The translations under genes were made by a program, and so were the position numbers. The notes under the pieces were generated by a model, which made no database searches, was not told where the DNA came from, and was given only the letters and a program-made list of their open reading frames with translations. Positions 54,151-62,301 of a DNA stretch of 64,000 nucleotides are shown piece after piece. Source of the DNA: Robinsoniella peoriensis (GTDB lineage Bacteria > Bacillota > Clostridia > Lachnospirales > Lachnospiraceae); NCBI RefSeq assembly GCF_000797495.1, contig NZ_JTGN01000023.1, positions 28,540-92,539 of the forward strand, given 5' to 3'. Numbering within the stretch: the stretch's first letter is position 1; each line of letters starts with the position of its first letter.

Positions 54151-55953
54151 TTAAATACATTTATTTTGATCCAGTTTCAGAAACGGAATATACAGAACTA
54201 CTTCCGTGCCTTTACCGGGCGTACTCTTAATTTCCATTCCATAATTTTTTTTACCAGTTTCATTTTTACATCCGTTTGCCTGTCTGCTGCCAGACTGTTT
54301 CCCGTAGATATGCTCAATTCTGCTCTTGACGTTTCCCACACCAATGGTGCGCATCTGTCCCTGTATGGAATCATCCTGATTCAGAATACGTTTTACAACA
54401 TCTTCCTCCATTCCAAGACCGTTATCACGTATGGTAATTCGTATGTCATCTGTGATCCCTTTTATACGGCAGATAATAATCTCTAAAATCCCTTTTTCTG
54501 TTTTCCCCGCCAATCCATGAAAAATAGCATTTTCTACTATGGGCTGGATCAGTACATTGGGAACTGCTGCCTGACATACACTTTCGTCAATATCATAGAT
54601 GACATCAAACCGCTGGGGATACCGGTAAGATTGCAACAGCAGATAATTCTTTATATTTTTCAGTTCCTGCTCCATGCTGATAAAGATACTGTCTTTTTGT
54701 ACCCGAAGGGTATCCTGAAGTAAAGATATAAAAGCATTGGAAAATCTCACGATCTCTTTATTTCCTTCTATTTGCGCCATATAAACAATGGAATTCAACG
54801 TGTTATAGATGAAATGAGGATTGATCTGCAGCATGAGCCGGTTAATTTCCATTTCCTTTGTGGTTTTCTCGTATTGAATGCTCTCTTCCATTCTTCTCTT
54901 AATATCGGCAACCATAGTATTAAACGCTTCTCCCAATACCATTAATTCGTCGTTTGTACGGATATCTACTGCAATTTCAAAATCGCCTTTCCCTACCTGG
55001 ACAGCCGCTGTATGAAGCTGTTCCAGGGGTTTGGTAATATTTCGGATACAAAAATATAAAACCAGGGCCAGGATACTGATTGCACCCATAAAAATAGCAA
55101 GGAAGAATAATTTTATATATTTTAACTGCTTCAGAAGCAGCGTATTCGATACTTCTGATACCATCATCCAGCCATCATCCAAACTGCGGTTTACCAGAAT
55201 GGTATTTTTATTTATAAGCTGTATCTGTCTGCCGGTCTGTTGTTTTACTTCCGGAAATGGCATACTGATGGAACCATTATGCAGTATTGCATTTCCCCCA
55301 CGGTCATACAGTGCATATCCGCTTAGGAGACCGGTATCCAGTTTTGCGTATTTTTCCATCTCCGGGACACCGGCATGCAAAATGATATCGCCCAGAATAT
55401 CTTTGCCATTTCGAATGTCCTTAAAACTCATGATATAACTTACCACTTCTTTTTTTTGGATTCCCTGTTCCAGGGTATAAATATGCGGTGCAGAAAATCC
55501 TTTGTACAGGCCGGTATCCTTAAATTTTGTATACCATATTTCCTCTTCCGGATTAAACTTTCCTTCCGTCTGGTTGCTGGAATAAGAATCCATTTCGGGA
55601 GATACAATTGTGACTCCATAAATGTAAGGAAACTGATTGATATAAGTACGCAGTGTCTGTTTTACGCTGCGCTCGGTAATCAGGCTTTCCAGTACATCTT
55701 CATTGCGCTCTTCTCTGAGCAGATTTTGCACCTGCTCATCGATTACAATCTGTTTTGCAATATTAATTACATTATTTTGGATATACTGAAGCTGCCTTGC
55801 TGTCTGCGCCAGCTTTTGATCTTCCCCCATAACCGTATGGCTCTCCAATATGCGGTAAAAATATTGGGATGCTCCAATGCCGCTGATTAAAAATGCCGCT
55901 ATAACGGGAATAAAAACCATCAGCATAATTTTAGTACGGATTGTCCGCTTCAT
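54151..55953 (-). CDS. YesM-type sensor histidine kinase
   Basis: The product of about 600 residues has a membrane helix at the N-terminus, a long extracellular sensor (about 40-280), a second membrane helix, a HAMP domain (about 300-350), the His_kinase block QINPHFIYNTLNS with the phospho-His and an HATPase with NGLGMEE. The ATG at 55953 is chosen for its AGGAGG site. It pairs with the YesN-type regulator 38 bases upstream and likely senses an imported sugar. Confidence 0.9.
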   Translation of the reverse strand: MKRTIRTKIMLMVFIPVIAAFLISGIGASQYFYRILESHTVMGEDQKLAQTARQLQYIQNNVINIAKQIVIDEQVQNLLREERNEDVLESLITERSVKQTLRTYINQFPYIYGVTIVSPEMDSYSSNQTEGKFNPEEEIWYTKFKDTGLYKGFSAPHIYTLEQGIQKKEVVSYIMSFKDIRNGKDILGDIILHAGVPEMEKYAKLDTGLLSGYALYDRGGNAILHNGSISMPFPEVKQQTGRQIQLINKNTILVNRSLDDGWMMVSEVSNTLLLKQLKYIKLFFLAIFMGAISILALVLYFCIRNITKPLEQLHTAAVQVGKGDFEIAVDIRTNDELMVLGEAFNTMVADIKRRMEESIQYEKTTKEMEINRLMLQINPHFIYNTLNSIVYMAQIEGNKEIVRFSNAFISLLQDTLRVQKDSIFISMEQELKNIKNYLLLQSYRYPQRFDVIYDIDESVCQAAVPNVLIQPIVENAIFHGLAGKTEKGILEIIICRIKGITDDIRITIRDNGLGMEEDVVKRILNQDDSIQGQMRTIGVGNVKSRIEHIYGKQSGSRQANGCKNETGKKNYGMEIKSTPGKGTEVVLYIPFLKLDQNKCI

Positions 55954-55990
55954 GATTTTTGCCTCCTGCATCCTACTTACCTCCCGTTCT

Positions 55991-57511
55991 CTATAATGAT
56001 TTCAGAAATTCGCTGGGAGTAACACCCTCGATCTTTTTAAACACGTAACTAAAATACTGGCTGGACGTAAATCCAACCTTTTCATAGATCTCCGAAATTT
56101 TATACTCCCCGCTCTTCATCATTTTTTTAGCCCGCCGGATACGGTAATTTGTGAGATAATCAACCACTGTAATATTCAGTTCATTTTTAAAACATTTCCG
56201 CAGATGTCCCTCTGAAATATTTGCCGCATTTGCAATATCCTGGACAGAAATATTTTTTTCAAAATTCTTATGAATATATTCCAGGCACAATCCGATCATT
56301 CTGGAATACTGTTCTCCTTTGTATGAATGCAATCTCTCATAGATTTCATTCATGCCTTCATATAACCACTCTTCTACCTGCAGGACGCTGGCAAATACAT
56401 GATTTTCCCAAATAATCCCCGCTTCCACTTTTTTACGTTCCGCATATCGTTTCAGGATACCACGTATTTCCCGCAAAATTCTGGTGTATTCTGTTTTGGA
56501 GTAAGCAGCTTTGTATTTTTCCATCATCTGATGCAAGGTAAACTCTGATGCATTCTGGTCTTCTTCATCCAGGGTATACATCAGCTGAAGCATGAGTCCA
56601 TCATAATCAGGGTCTGTTTTACAGCACTTTTGCAGTTCTTCCTGCCAGAGAACCCTGTCCCCACCACAGAAAAAAGTATAGTCAGACAGATCCGCCAGTT
56701 CTTTATACAAATCCGGCAGTTCCAGAAACTTTTTTGTAGCCCTGGAAGCTATACAACTGACGTGGATTCCTTTTTGCAGCATGGCACTGCGGATCACTTC
56801 TCCTGCCTGCATTAACAAATCTTTACTTACTGCAACATTTACATCAATAAAAAAAATGGTACACCATCTGCCTTCTCCCATTGCCACAGCACTTCTGCAT
56901 ACAAGGCCCCCTGGATATTCCAGCATTTCCAGCAGCTCCCCATCGTATACGGACAGCCGTTTGTTCTCACCATCCAGACTCAGCGGCTGATCCTCACAGA
57001 TATACAGCAAGCCATATCTTTGCAGGGGATGGTTGCGGTAAATAATATCCTCTTCCTCTGCCGCCTGGCTGGTCAGAAACTTTCTCAGATTGTGTTCTGC
57101 ATACATATGGGCTTTATGACGTTCTTCCTTCAGGATGCTCATAATTTTTTCTATTTCTTCTTTCAGGGTCTCCCCGGTCAGCTCATTTTTCAGCATATAA
57201 GAGACAACGCCCATTTCCATGCCTTTTTTCACATAATCAAAATCCCGGTAAGAAGTCAGCAAAACAATTTTCACTGTTTTATCCGCTTTCAGCAATTTAC
57301 CGGCTAGTTGAAGTCCATTCATCACAGGCATACTGATATCTACAAATATGATATCCGGCTTTAGCCTGCAGATCTCAGGATATGCCGCCGCACCCTGCAA
57401 TGCCTCCCCTACAATTTCAATATCATCGGATGCCTCCCTCACCAGGGATTTAAAATAAGCGATCGCCATCATTTCATCATCTACAATATAAATCCTAGAC
57501 TTTTCGTTCAT
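55991..57511 (-). CDS. YesN-type AraC-family response regulator
   Basis: The product of about 506 residues has a receiver (about 1-120; FVDISMPVMNG with the phospho-Asp), a linker region and a C-terminal AraC double HTH (ISVQDIANAANISEGHLRKCF and YKISEIYEKVGFTSSQYFSYVFKK). The ATG at 57511 is chosen because GGAGGT lies before it and the receiver starts there; the frame is open to 57601. It should activate the transporter and GH112 genes. Confidence 0.92.
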   Translation of the reverse strand: MNEKSRIYIVDDEMMAIAYFKSLVREASDDIEIVGEALQGAAAYPEICRLKPDIIFVDISMPVMNGLQLAGKLLKADKTVKIVLLTSYRDFDYVKKGMEMGVVSYMLKNELTGETLKEEIEKIMSILKEERHKAHMYAEHNLRKFLTSQAAEEEDIIYRNHPLQRYGLLYICEDQPLSLDGENKRLSVYDGELLEMLEYPGGLVCRSAVAMGEGRWCTIFFIDVNVAVSKDLLMQAGEVIRSAMLQKGIHVSCIASRATKKFLELPDLYKELADLSDYTFFCGGDRVLWQEELQKCCKTDPDYDGLMLQLMYTLDEEDQNASEFTLHQMMEKYKAAYSKTEYTRILREIRGILKRYAERKKVEAGIIWENHVFASVLQVEEWLYEGMNEIYERLHSYKGEQYSRMIGLCLEYIHKNFEKNISVQDIANAANISEGHLRKCFKNELNITVVDYLTNYRIRRAKKMMKSGEYKISEIYEKVGFTSSQYFSYVFKKIEGVTPSEFLKSL

Positions 57512-57640
57512 AAACCTACCTCCAAGAATTAAACGAATATGCCCGTATTCATCGAAAGCATTTTCGGCATGCTTAAGCCCACACATGATATCAGAAAGCA
57601 CCTTTTCGCCTTTATCTGGTGACTATTATACCATGGACAC

Positions 57641-58456
57641 TCACCCTTTGACTGCTCCCGCAGTCAAACCGTTGATAAAGTTTTTGGATCCCAAAATGAA
57701 CATCAGTAAGAGGGGGATTGTTGCAAACACCAGTCCTGACAGCTGAGCACCATAATCTGTCCGGTATGCATTGGCAAGCCCTTTGATAAATATAGGAATG
57801 GTATTCAGGCTTTCGTTGTTTACAAAAACCAAAGGAACCAGATAATTATTCCATGACCAGAGGAAAATCAACAGGCACAGTGTGAGGATACCCGGTTTAA
57901 TGCAAGGCAATACCATTTTAAAGAAAATGCTCATTTCCCCGGCTCCGTCAATGCGGGCACTTTCCACTATTTCCACCGGAAGGGAGCCGCCGATAAACTG
58001 AATCATCCAAAAAGCACCAAATCCATTTGCGCACCACAGCAGAATCATGGGCCACAGGCTGCCTGTCAGATGGAACGTACGCATTTCAATCATGTATCCG
58101 ATAATTCCAATCTGGGTAGGTGCCATCATGGTCAGCATGATGAAGTTGGTGAGTGCTTTCTTAAACCGGAATTTATAAACGGTCATGGCATATCCTACCA
58201 TTGCGCTGACCAAAACGCAGATAAACATGGATAAGAAGGACACCAGCAAACTGTTCATATACGTCTGTACAAAGTTTGATTGGAACACTGTCTTAATATT
58301 CTCCGCAAAATATCCTGACGGTAAAAATGGAAGACCTTTGAAAATCTCTTCTGTTTTGTAGGTAGACATGGTCACCATCAGATAAAAGGGGACCAGTGAA
58401 ACAAAAGAAATGATGCCTAAAATAATATAAGAAGAAATCTTTGCTGTTCTTTTCAT
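57641..58456 (-). CDS. ABC sugar importer permease, MalG type
   Basis: The 271-residue protein has about six membrane helices and the EAA loop (EIVESARIDGAGEMSIFFKMVLPCIKPG) typical of carbohydrate importers. It follows the MalF-type permease by one base and ends with NGLTAGAVKG, common for this group. No dedicated ATPase is seen in the locus, so a shared MsmK-type ATPase encoded elsewhere is likely. Confidence 0.92.
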   Translation of the reverse strand: MKRTAKISSYIILGIISFVSLVPFYLMVTMSTYKTEEIFKGLPFLPSGYFAENIKTVFQSNFVQTYMNSLLVSFLSMFICVLVSAMVGYAMTVYKFRFKKALTNFIMLTMMAPTQIGIIGYMIEMRTFHLTGSLWPMILLWCANGFGAFWMIQFIGGSLPVEIVESARIDGAGEMSIFFKMVLPCIKPGILTLCLLIFLWSWNNYLVPLVFVNNESLNTIPIFIKGLANAYRTDYGAQLSGLVFATIPLLLMFILGSKNFINGLTAGAVKG

Positions 58457-58457
58457 A

Positions 58458-59366
58458 TCAGTTTTCCTCCTTCCGGTTCATAAACCGCATACCGATTAAA
58501 GATGCAGCAACAATAATAATGAATAGTGTACTGGATACCGCTGTTCCATACCCAAGCCTTGCAGTAGAGCCAAATGCCACATCGTAGAAGTTCCAGACCA
58601 TAGTCAGACAGGAACGGTCCGGTCCTCCGATAATACTGGTGGTGGAAACATTAAACATCAGATTCGGTTCATCAAATAACTGCAGTGCATAAATCAGGCT
58701 TGTAATCGTAATAAAAATAGTAATTGGTTTTAATAAAGGCATGGTAATCTTAAAAAATGTCTTTACAGTTCCAGCCCCATCAACCTTTGCTGCCTCATAG
58801 ATATCTGTCGATATGGAAGTAATGCCTGCAAGGTAAAGTGCCATATAATAGCCGGTACATTTCCAGATAATCATAATACCGATTACAACCGGTGCAAACT
58901 TTGCATTTCCCAGCCAGTTGATTCCTTCACCTCCAAAAAATTCAATGATACGGTTTATGATCCCTGTGTTCCAGTCAAACAAAAAAGTGAAAATAAGCCC
59001 GATTGCAACCGGAGTCGTAATATATGGCAGAAAGTTAATTGTCTGAAACAGATTTCTGAATTTTTTCAAATTGCTTAAAAATGCTGCAATTAAAAGCCCC
59101 AGGAATACAGAGATGGGAAAACCCAGCACCATGATATATAAAGTGTTCCAAAGAGATTTTAGAAAGGTCGTATCTTTGGTAAATATACGGATGTAGTTAT
59201 CAAGGCCTACAAAAACTTTCTCACCGATTCCGTTCCAATCTGTAAAGCTTAAGAAAAAAGAATAAATGATGGGAAATAAATTAAAAGTAAAAAAGAATAT
59301 TATGAATGGTGCAATAAAAACTACAGGCCAGAATACACTATATTTTTTATTTCCTTTGCTGTTCAT
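58458..59366 (-). CDS. ABC sugar importer permease, MalF type
   Basis: The 302-residue protein has six membrane helices and the EAA loop (IYEAAKVDGAGTVKTFFKITMPLLKPI). It should form the pore with the MalG-type subunit. A terminator-like stem (59404-59451) lies between it and the binding-protein gene, so it is probably made in lower amount than the binding protein. GGAGGATC lies before the ATG. Confidence 0.92.
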   Translation of the reverse strand: MNSKGNKKYSVFWPVVFIAPFIIFFFTFNLFPIIYSFFLSFTDWNGIGEKVFVGLDNYIRIFTKDTTFLKSLWNTLYIMVLGFPISVFLGLLIAAFLSNLKKFRNLFQTINFLPYITTPVAIGLIFTFLFDWNTGIINRIIEFFGGEGINWLGNAKFAPVVIGIMIIWKCTGYYMALYLAGITSISTDIYEAAKVDGAGTVKTFFKITMPLLKPITIFITITSLIYALQLFDEPNLMFNVSTTSIIGGPDRSCLTMVWNFYDVAFGSTARLGYGTAVSSTLFIIIVAASLIGMRFMNRKEEN

Positions 59367-59403
59367 CTTAGAGATCCTCCTTATAACATTTATTTTTGAG
59401 CAT

Positions 59404-59451
59404 AAAAAACGGAGCAGTGTTTTTTACACCGGTAAAAGCTCCACTCCTCCG
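59404..59451 (-). terminator. Intercistronic terminator-like stem-loop
   Basis: On the minus strand, CGGAGGAGTG pairs with CACTGCTCCG at nine of ten bases, and TTTTTTAT follows. It lies 12 bases after the solute-binding-protein gene and before the permeases. It probably stops some transcripts, which favours the binding protein. Confidence 0.75.
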
Positions 59452-59463
59452 CTTTTTCATACA

Positions 59464-60885
59464 CTATTTGATTTCTATACCGCTGTCTGTTATCCGGTTG
59501 GTACATTCCTCCAGACCTTTTTGGATTGCCTGGTCTGCCGTCATACCGGAATCTGACATCACAGCTGCCGCCAGCAGATCACGGATATCGATCACTGTCT
59601 GATCATAGATGGAAGACTTGGGAAGTTTAATGCTTTGCGCAATCTCTCCATATAAGAACCCGCCTACATCCTGTCCTCCAAAGAAATCATCTTTTCCGGA
59701 AGCATAAGTAGCATCTTCATAAAATTCTTTTGTCGGTACATAATATTCTACTTCTTTTTTAGCTGTATCTACACCTTCCTTGGTGAAAAATGCCCAGTTT
59801 AAAAATTCCCATGCTGCTTCTTTCTGTGCATCTGTGCTTGTATTTGTAATACCAACCGAACATCCTCCATGGCTGTAGCCGCCGGTTGCAGGCATCATTA
59901 AGCCCCAGTTTCCGGATCCATCCGGATCGTTGGCTTTGATGTAATACGTTATTGCCCAGTTAGGACATGGATAGAAGAGATGATTCTCATCTGAGTAAGT
60001 AGCGTTTGCCTGGGGTGTTCCATTTTCAAAGGTGTCAACCACTTTGTTATCTCTCATGTCGCATAAAAGCTTCATAACAGGTGACATTTTCTCTGTAAAG
60101 TTTACTGTATTTCCACTCTGCAGATCCGTAGTATCCGCAAAATACAGCCACTCTGCTACTGCACCGCCGGAATGGAAGAGATAATCCTTTCCGCCTGATT
60201 TTTCCTGCACTTCTTTTCCATACTTAATATAATCATCCGTTGTCTTGAAGATTTCTGCTAATTCTGCGGGATCATCTGTTCCAAAGTATTTTTTCGCTAA
60301 ATCTCTTTTATAAGCAATTGCAGAAGGAGATACCGACTGTTCAATACCGATCAATGCTCCGTCATCCGTCATGGCACGTCCTTTAATAAAGTCAAAGAAT
60401 TTATCCGGATCTACATTATATGGATCTTGTGTAAGATCTTCAAAAATCCCCAGTTCTTTATAATTTTCAATCAGGGTACAGCTCTGCTGAACCATGGTCG
60501 GCAATTCGGAACCCGAAGCAATTGCCTGCTGGATTTTGGTAAAATAGTCGCTGAATGCTACCGTAGTCGCTTCTATTTTGATATTGGGATGGGTTTTTTC
60601 AAACTCTGCAAACATTGGTTCATACCAGTTGGTATCCCACCCCCAATAGGTCAGTGTGGTCACTTCACCATCTGATGCTGCTTCACCCGCTGCTGCTTCT
60701 TTGGTTTCCTCTGCCGCAGATGTGGTGCTGCCGGCTTTATTATCCTGCGCCGTTGTCTCCTTAGTTTCTGCTGCTTTTGAACCGGTATCCGCTCCTGCTG
60801 CGTCCCCTGATCCCCCGCAGCCTGCAAGCGTTCCCGCCAGCATTGCCGCTGCCAATACAAGACTTAATACTTTCCTTCTCTTCAT
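59464..60885 (-). CDS. Sugar-binding lipoprotein of the ABC importer
   Basis: The 473-residue protein has a lipoprotein signal peptide with lipobox LAGTLAGC (Cys23), an Ala/Glu/Thr-rich linker (to about 85) and a family 1 solute-binding fold (TLTYWGWDTNWYEPMFAEFEK). It should capture the sugar and deliver it to the permeases downstream. It follows the serine hydrolase by 85 bases, a gap that may hold its promoter, though I see no clear boxes. The probable ligand is the GH112 disaccharide or a related glycan. Confidence 0.92.
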   Translation of the reverse strand: MKRRKVLSLVLAAAMLAGTLAGCGGSGDAAGADTGSKAAETKETTAQDNKAGSTTSAAEETKEAAAGEAASDGEVTTLTYWGWDTNWYEPMFAEFEKTHPNIKIEATTVAFSDYFTKIQQAIASGSELPTMVQQSCTLIENYKELGIFEDLTQDPYNVDPDKFFDFIKGRAMTDDGALIGIEQSVSPSAIAYKRDLAKKYFGTDDPAELAEIFKTTDDYIKYGKEVQEKSGGKDYLFHSGGAVAEWLYFADTTDLQSGNTVNFTEKMSPVMKLLCDMRDNKVVDTFENGTPQANATYSDENHLFYPCPNWAITYYIKANDPDGSGNWGLMMPATGGYSHGGCSVGITNTSTDAQKEAAWEFLNWAFFTKEGVDTAKKEVEYYVPTKEFYEDATYASGKDDFFGGQDVGGFLYGEIAQSIKLPKSSIYDQTVIDIRDLLAAAVMSDSGMTADQAIQKGLEECTNRITDSGIEIK

Positions 60886-60970
60886 AATACCCTTCCTTTC
60901 GTTCTGCTGTTTAAGAACCTGTGTTTTCTTGATGAATTTATGATATCACAAAGATTTCAGGATATTGATT

Positions 60971-62131
60971 TCAAGATTCACTCATTTTGTTCGAAATCCG
61001 AGCATTCACTACTGCTTTCATTTTACGGAGCAGTTCCCAGCCGGAATAGCCGCTGACTTGGGTCATATATAATACTACCAGCTGCCTGGAAGTATCAATG
61101 GAACAGTACGGACCGCTCCATCCGTCCCAGCCAAATTCTCCGATGGGTGAGTTCATGCCCGATACCCCGGGCTGCATATGGATGCGCATCAGGTTTCCAT
61201 ATCCAAATCCCCTTAAATGGGCAAACGCTTTGCACAGATCTTCTCTCTGACCGAGTCCCAATTGATTCCTTGCCAGCATATCCACCGTATCTTCGGACAA
61301 AATCCGCTGCTTTTTATATATACCTTTTGCCGCCAGCATATTGGCAAAATGAGCATAATCTTCTAATGTAGAGTAAAGTCCGGCTCCCGCTGATTCAAAT
61401 GCCGGCGGTTCTAAACCAAAACCCAGCCCCAGGTGGCGCTCATGATCTTCCTGCAATACCGTCCCCTCCGGAGTGACCTTTTTACAGTAAAGCTCTGTCA
61501 GACGCTCCTGTTTTTCCAGGGGCACATAGAATCCCGTATCCTCCATTTCCAGTCTGTCAAATATATTTTCCTGATAAAATGCACTTAATTTCTGACCGGT
61601 AATTACTTCGATTACACCGCCCAGAACATCTGCACAAAGCCCGTAGCGGAAGTTTTCCCCCGGCTGGAAAGCCAGCGGCTGGGATGCAATAATATTCATG
61701 ATCTCTCTTGTGGTATAAGCCTCCTGTGTCCCCGTTTTTTGCTGAATATCATCAAAAGCCTTCTGCATAATTTTCCCAGGCCTATCCTCATCGGGATAAA
61801 CAATTCCCGCCGTCATATTCAGTAAATCCCATATGGTAATCGGTTTACCGGACTTTTTAAGTCCATCCGGTGTCCAGACTTCCATTTCTTCAAATTCAGG
61901 CAGAAAAGTACTGACCGGACTCAAAAGATCCAGCCTGCCCTGCTCAAATAAAAGCATTGCCGCCACAGCTGCCACCGGCTTGCTCAGCGAATACAGGCGG
62001 TAAATAGTGCCCGGCTGATATCCATATGCATGCTCATATACCGGTAATCCATTGTGATACACACCTATCTGTGCCCCTTTGATCTGATTTCTTTTTACCT
62101 GTTCCCATAACAACTCATCTAAGCGTTCCAT
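60971..62131 (-). CDS. Beta-lactamase-family serine hydrolase
   Basis: The 386-residue protein fits the class C beta-lactamase/esterase group. It has the SxxK motif (Ser48-Leu-Ser-Lys51), while the usual Tyr-x-Asn is Tyr-Gly-Leu (FRYGLCADVLG), and a WDGWSGPYC segment near the end. There is no signal peptide, so it is likely cytosolic. True beta-lactamase activity is unlikely; an esterase or peptidase role is more plausible. It lies upstream of the sugar importer in the same orientation, with the binding-protein gene 85 bases downstream. Confidence 0.8.
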   Translation of the reverse strand: MERLDELLWEQVKRNQIKGAQIGVYHNGLPVYEHAYGYQPGTIYRLYSLSKPVAAVAAMLLFEQGRLDLLSPVSTFLPEFEEMEVWTPDGLKKSGKPITIWDLLNMTAGIVYPDEDRPGKIMQKAFDDIQQKTGTQEAYTTREIMNIIASQPLAFQPGENFRYGLCADVLGGVIEVITGQKLSAFYQENIFDRLEMEDTGFYVPLEKQERLTELYCKKVTPEGTVLQEDHERHLGLGFGLEPPAFESAGAGLYSTLEDYAHFANMLAAKGIYKKQRILSEDTVDMLARNQLGLGQREDLCKAFAHLRGFGYGNLMRIHMQPGVSGMNSPIGEFGWDGWSGPYCSIDTSRQLVVLYMTQVSGYSGWELLRKMKAVVNARISNKMSES

Positions 62132-62237
62132 TTACATTTTCCTCCCTAAATTCTTTTAGATCATCATATCATAGTTCGGACCCGGCGGTATTTACAAAAT
62201 ACGGTTCATTTGTATAAAATCGGAAGAATTTTATGCC

Positions 62238-62298
62238 TCAAAAAAAGACCGCGTTATATGCTGTTTTCTTTCCGGCATATAACTGCGGTCTCTTTTAC
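62238..62298 (-). terminator. Terminator of the FIVAR/dockerin gene
   Basis: On the minus strand, AGACCGCAGTTATATGC pairs with GCATATAACGCGGTCT (one bulge) around a GC-poor loop, followed by seven T. It ends just after the gene's stop codon. The remaining 62132-62237 shows nothing else. Confidence 0.9.
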
Positions 62299-62301
62299 AA
62301 A

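Noticed and set aside
60971-62131. Antibiotic-resistance beta-lactamase
   Set aside because: It lacks a signal peptide and the Tyr-x-Asn motif is changed, and it sits in a sugar-use locus, so an esterase or peptidase role is more likely.
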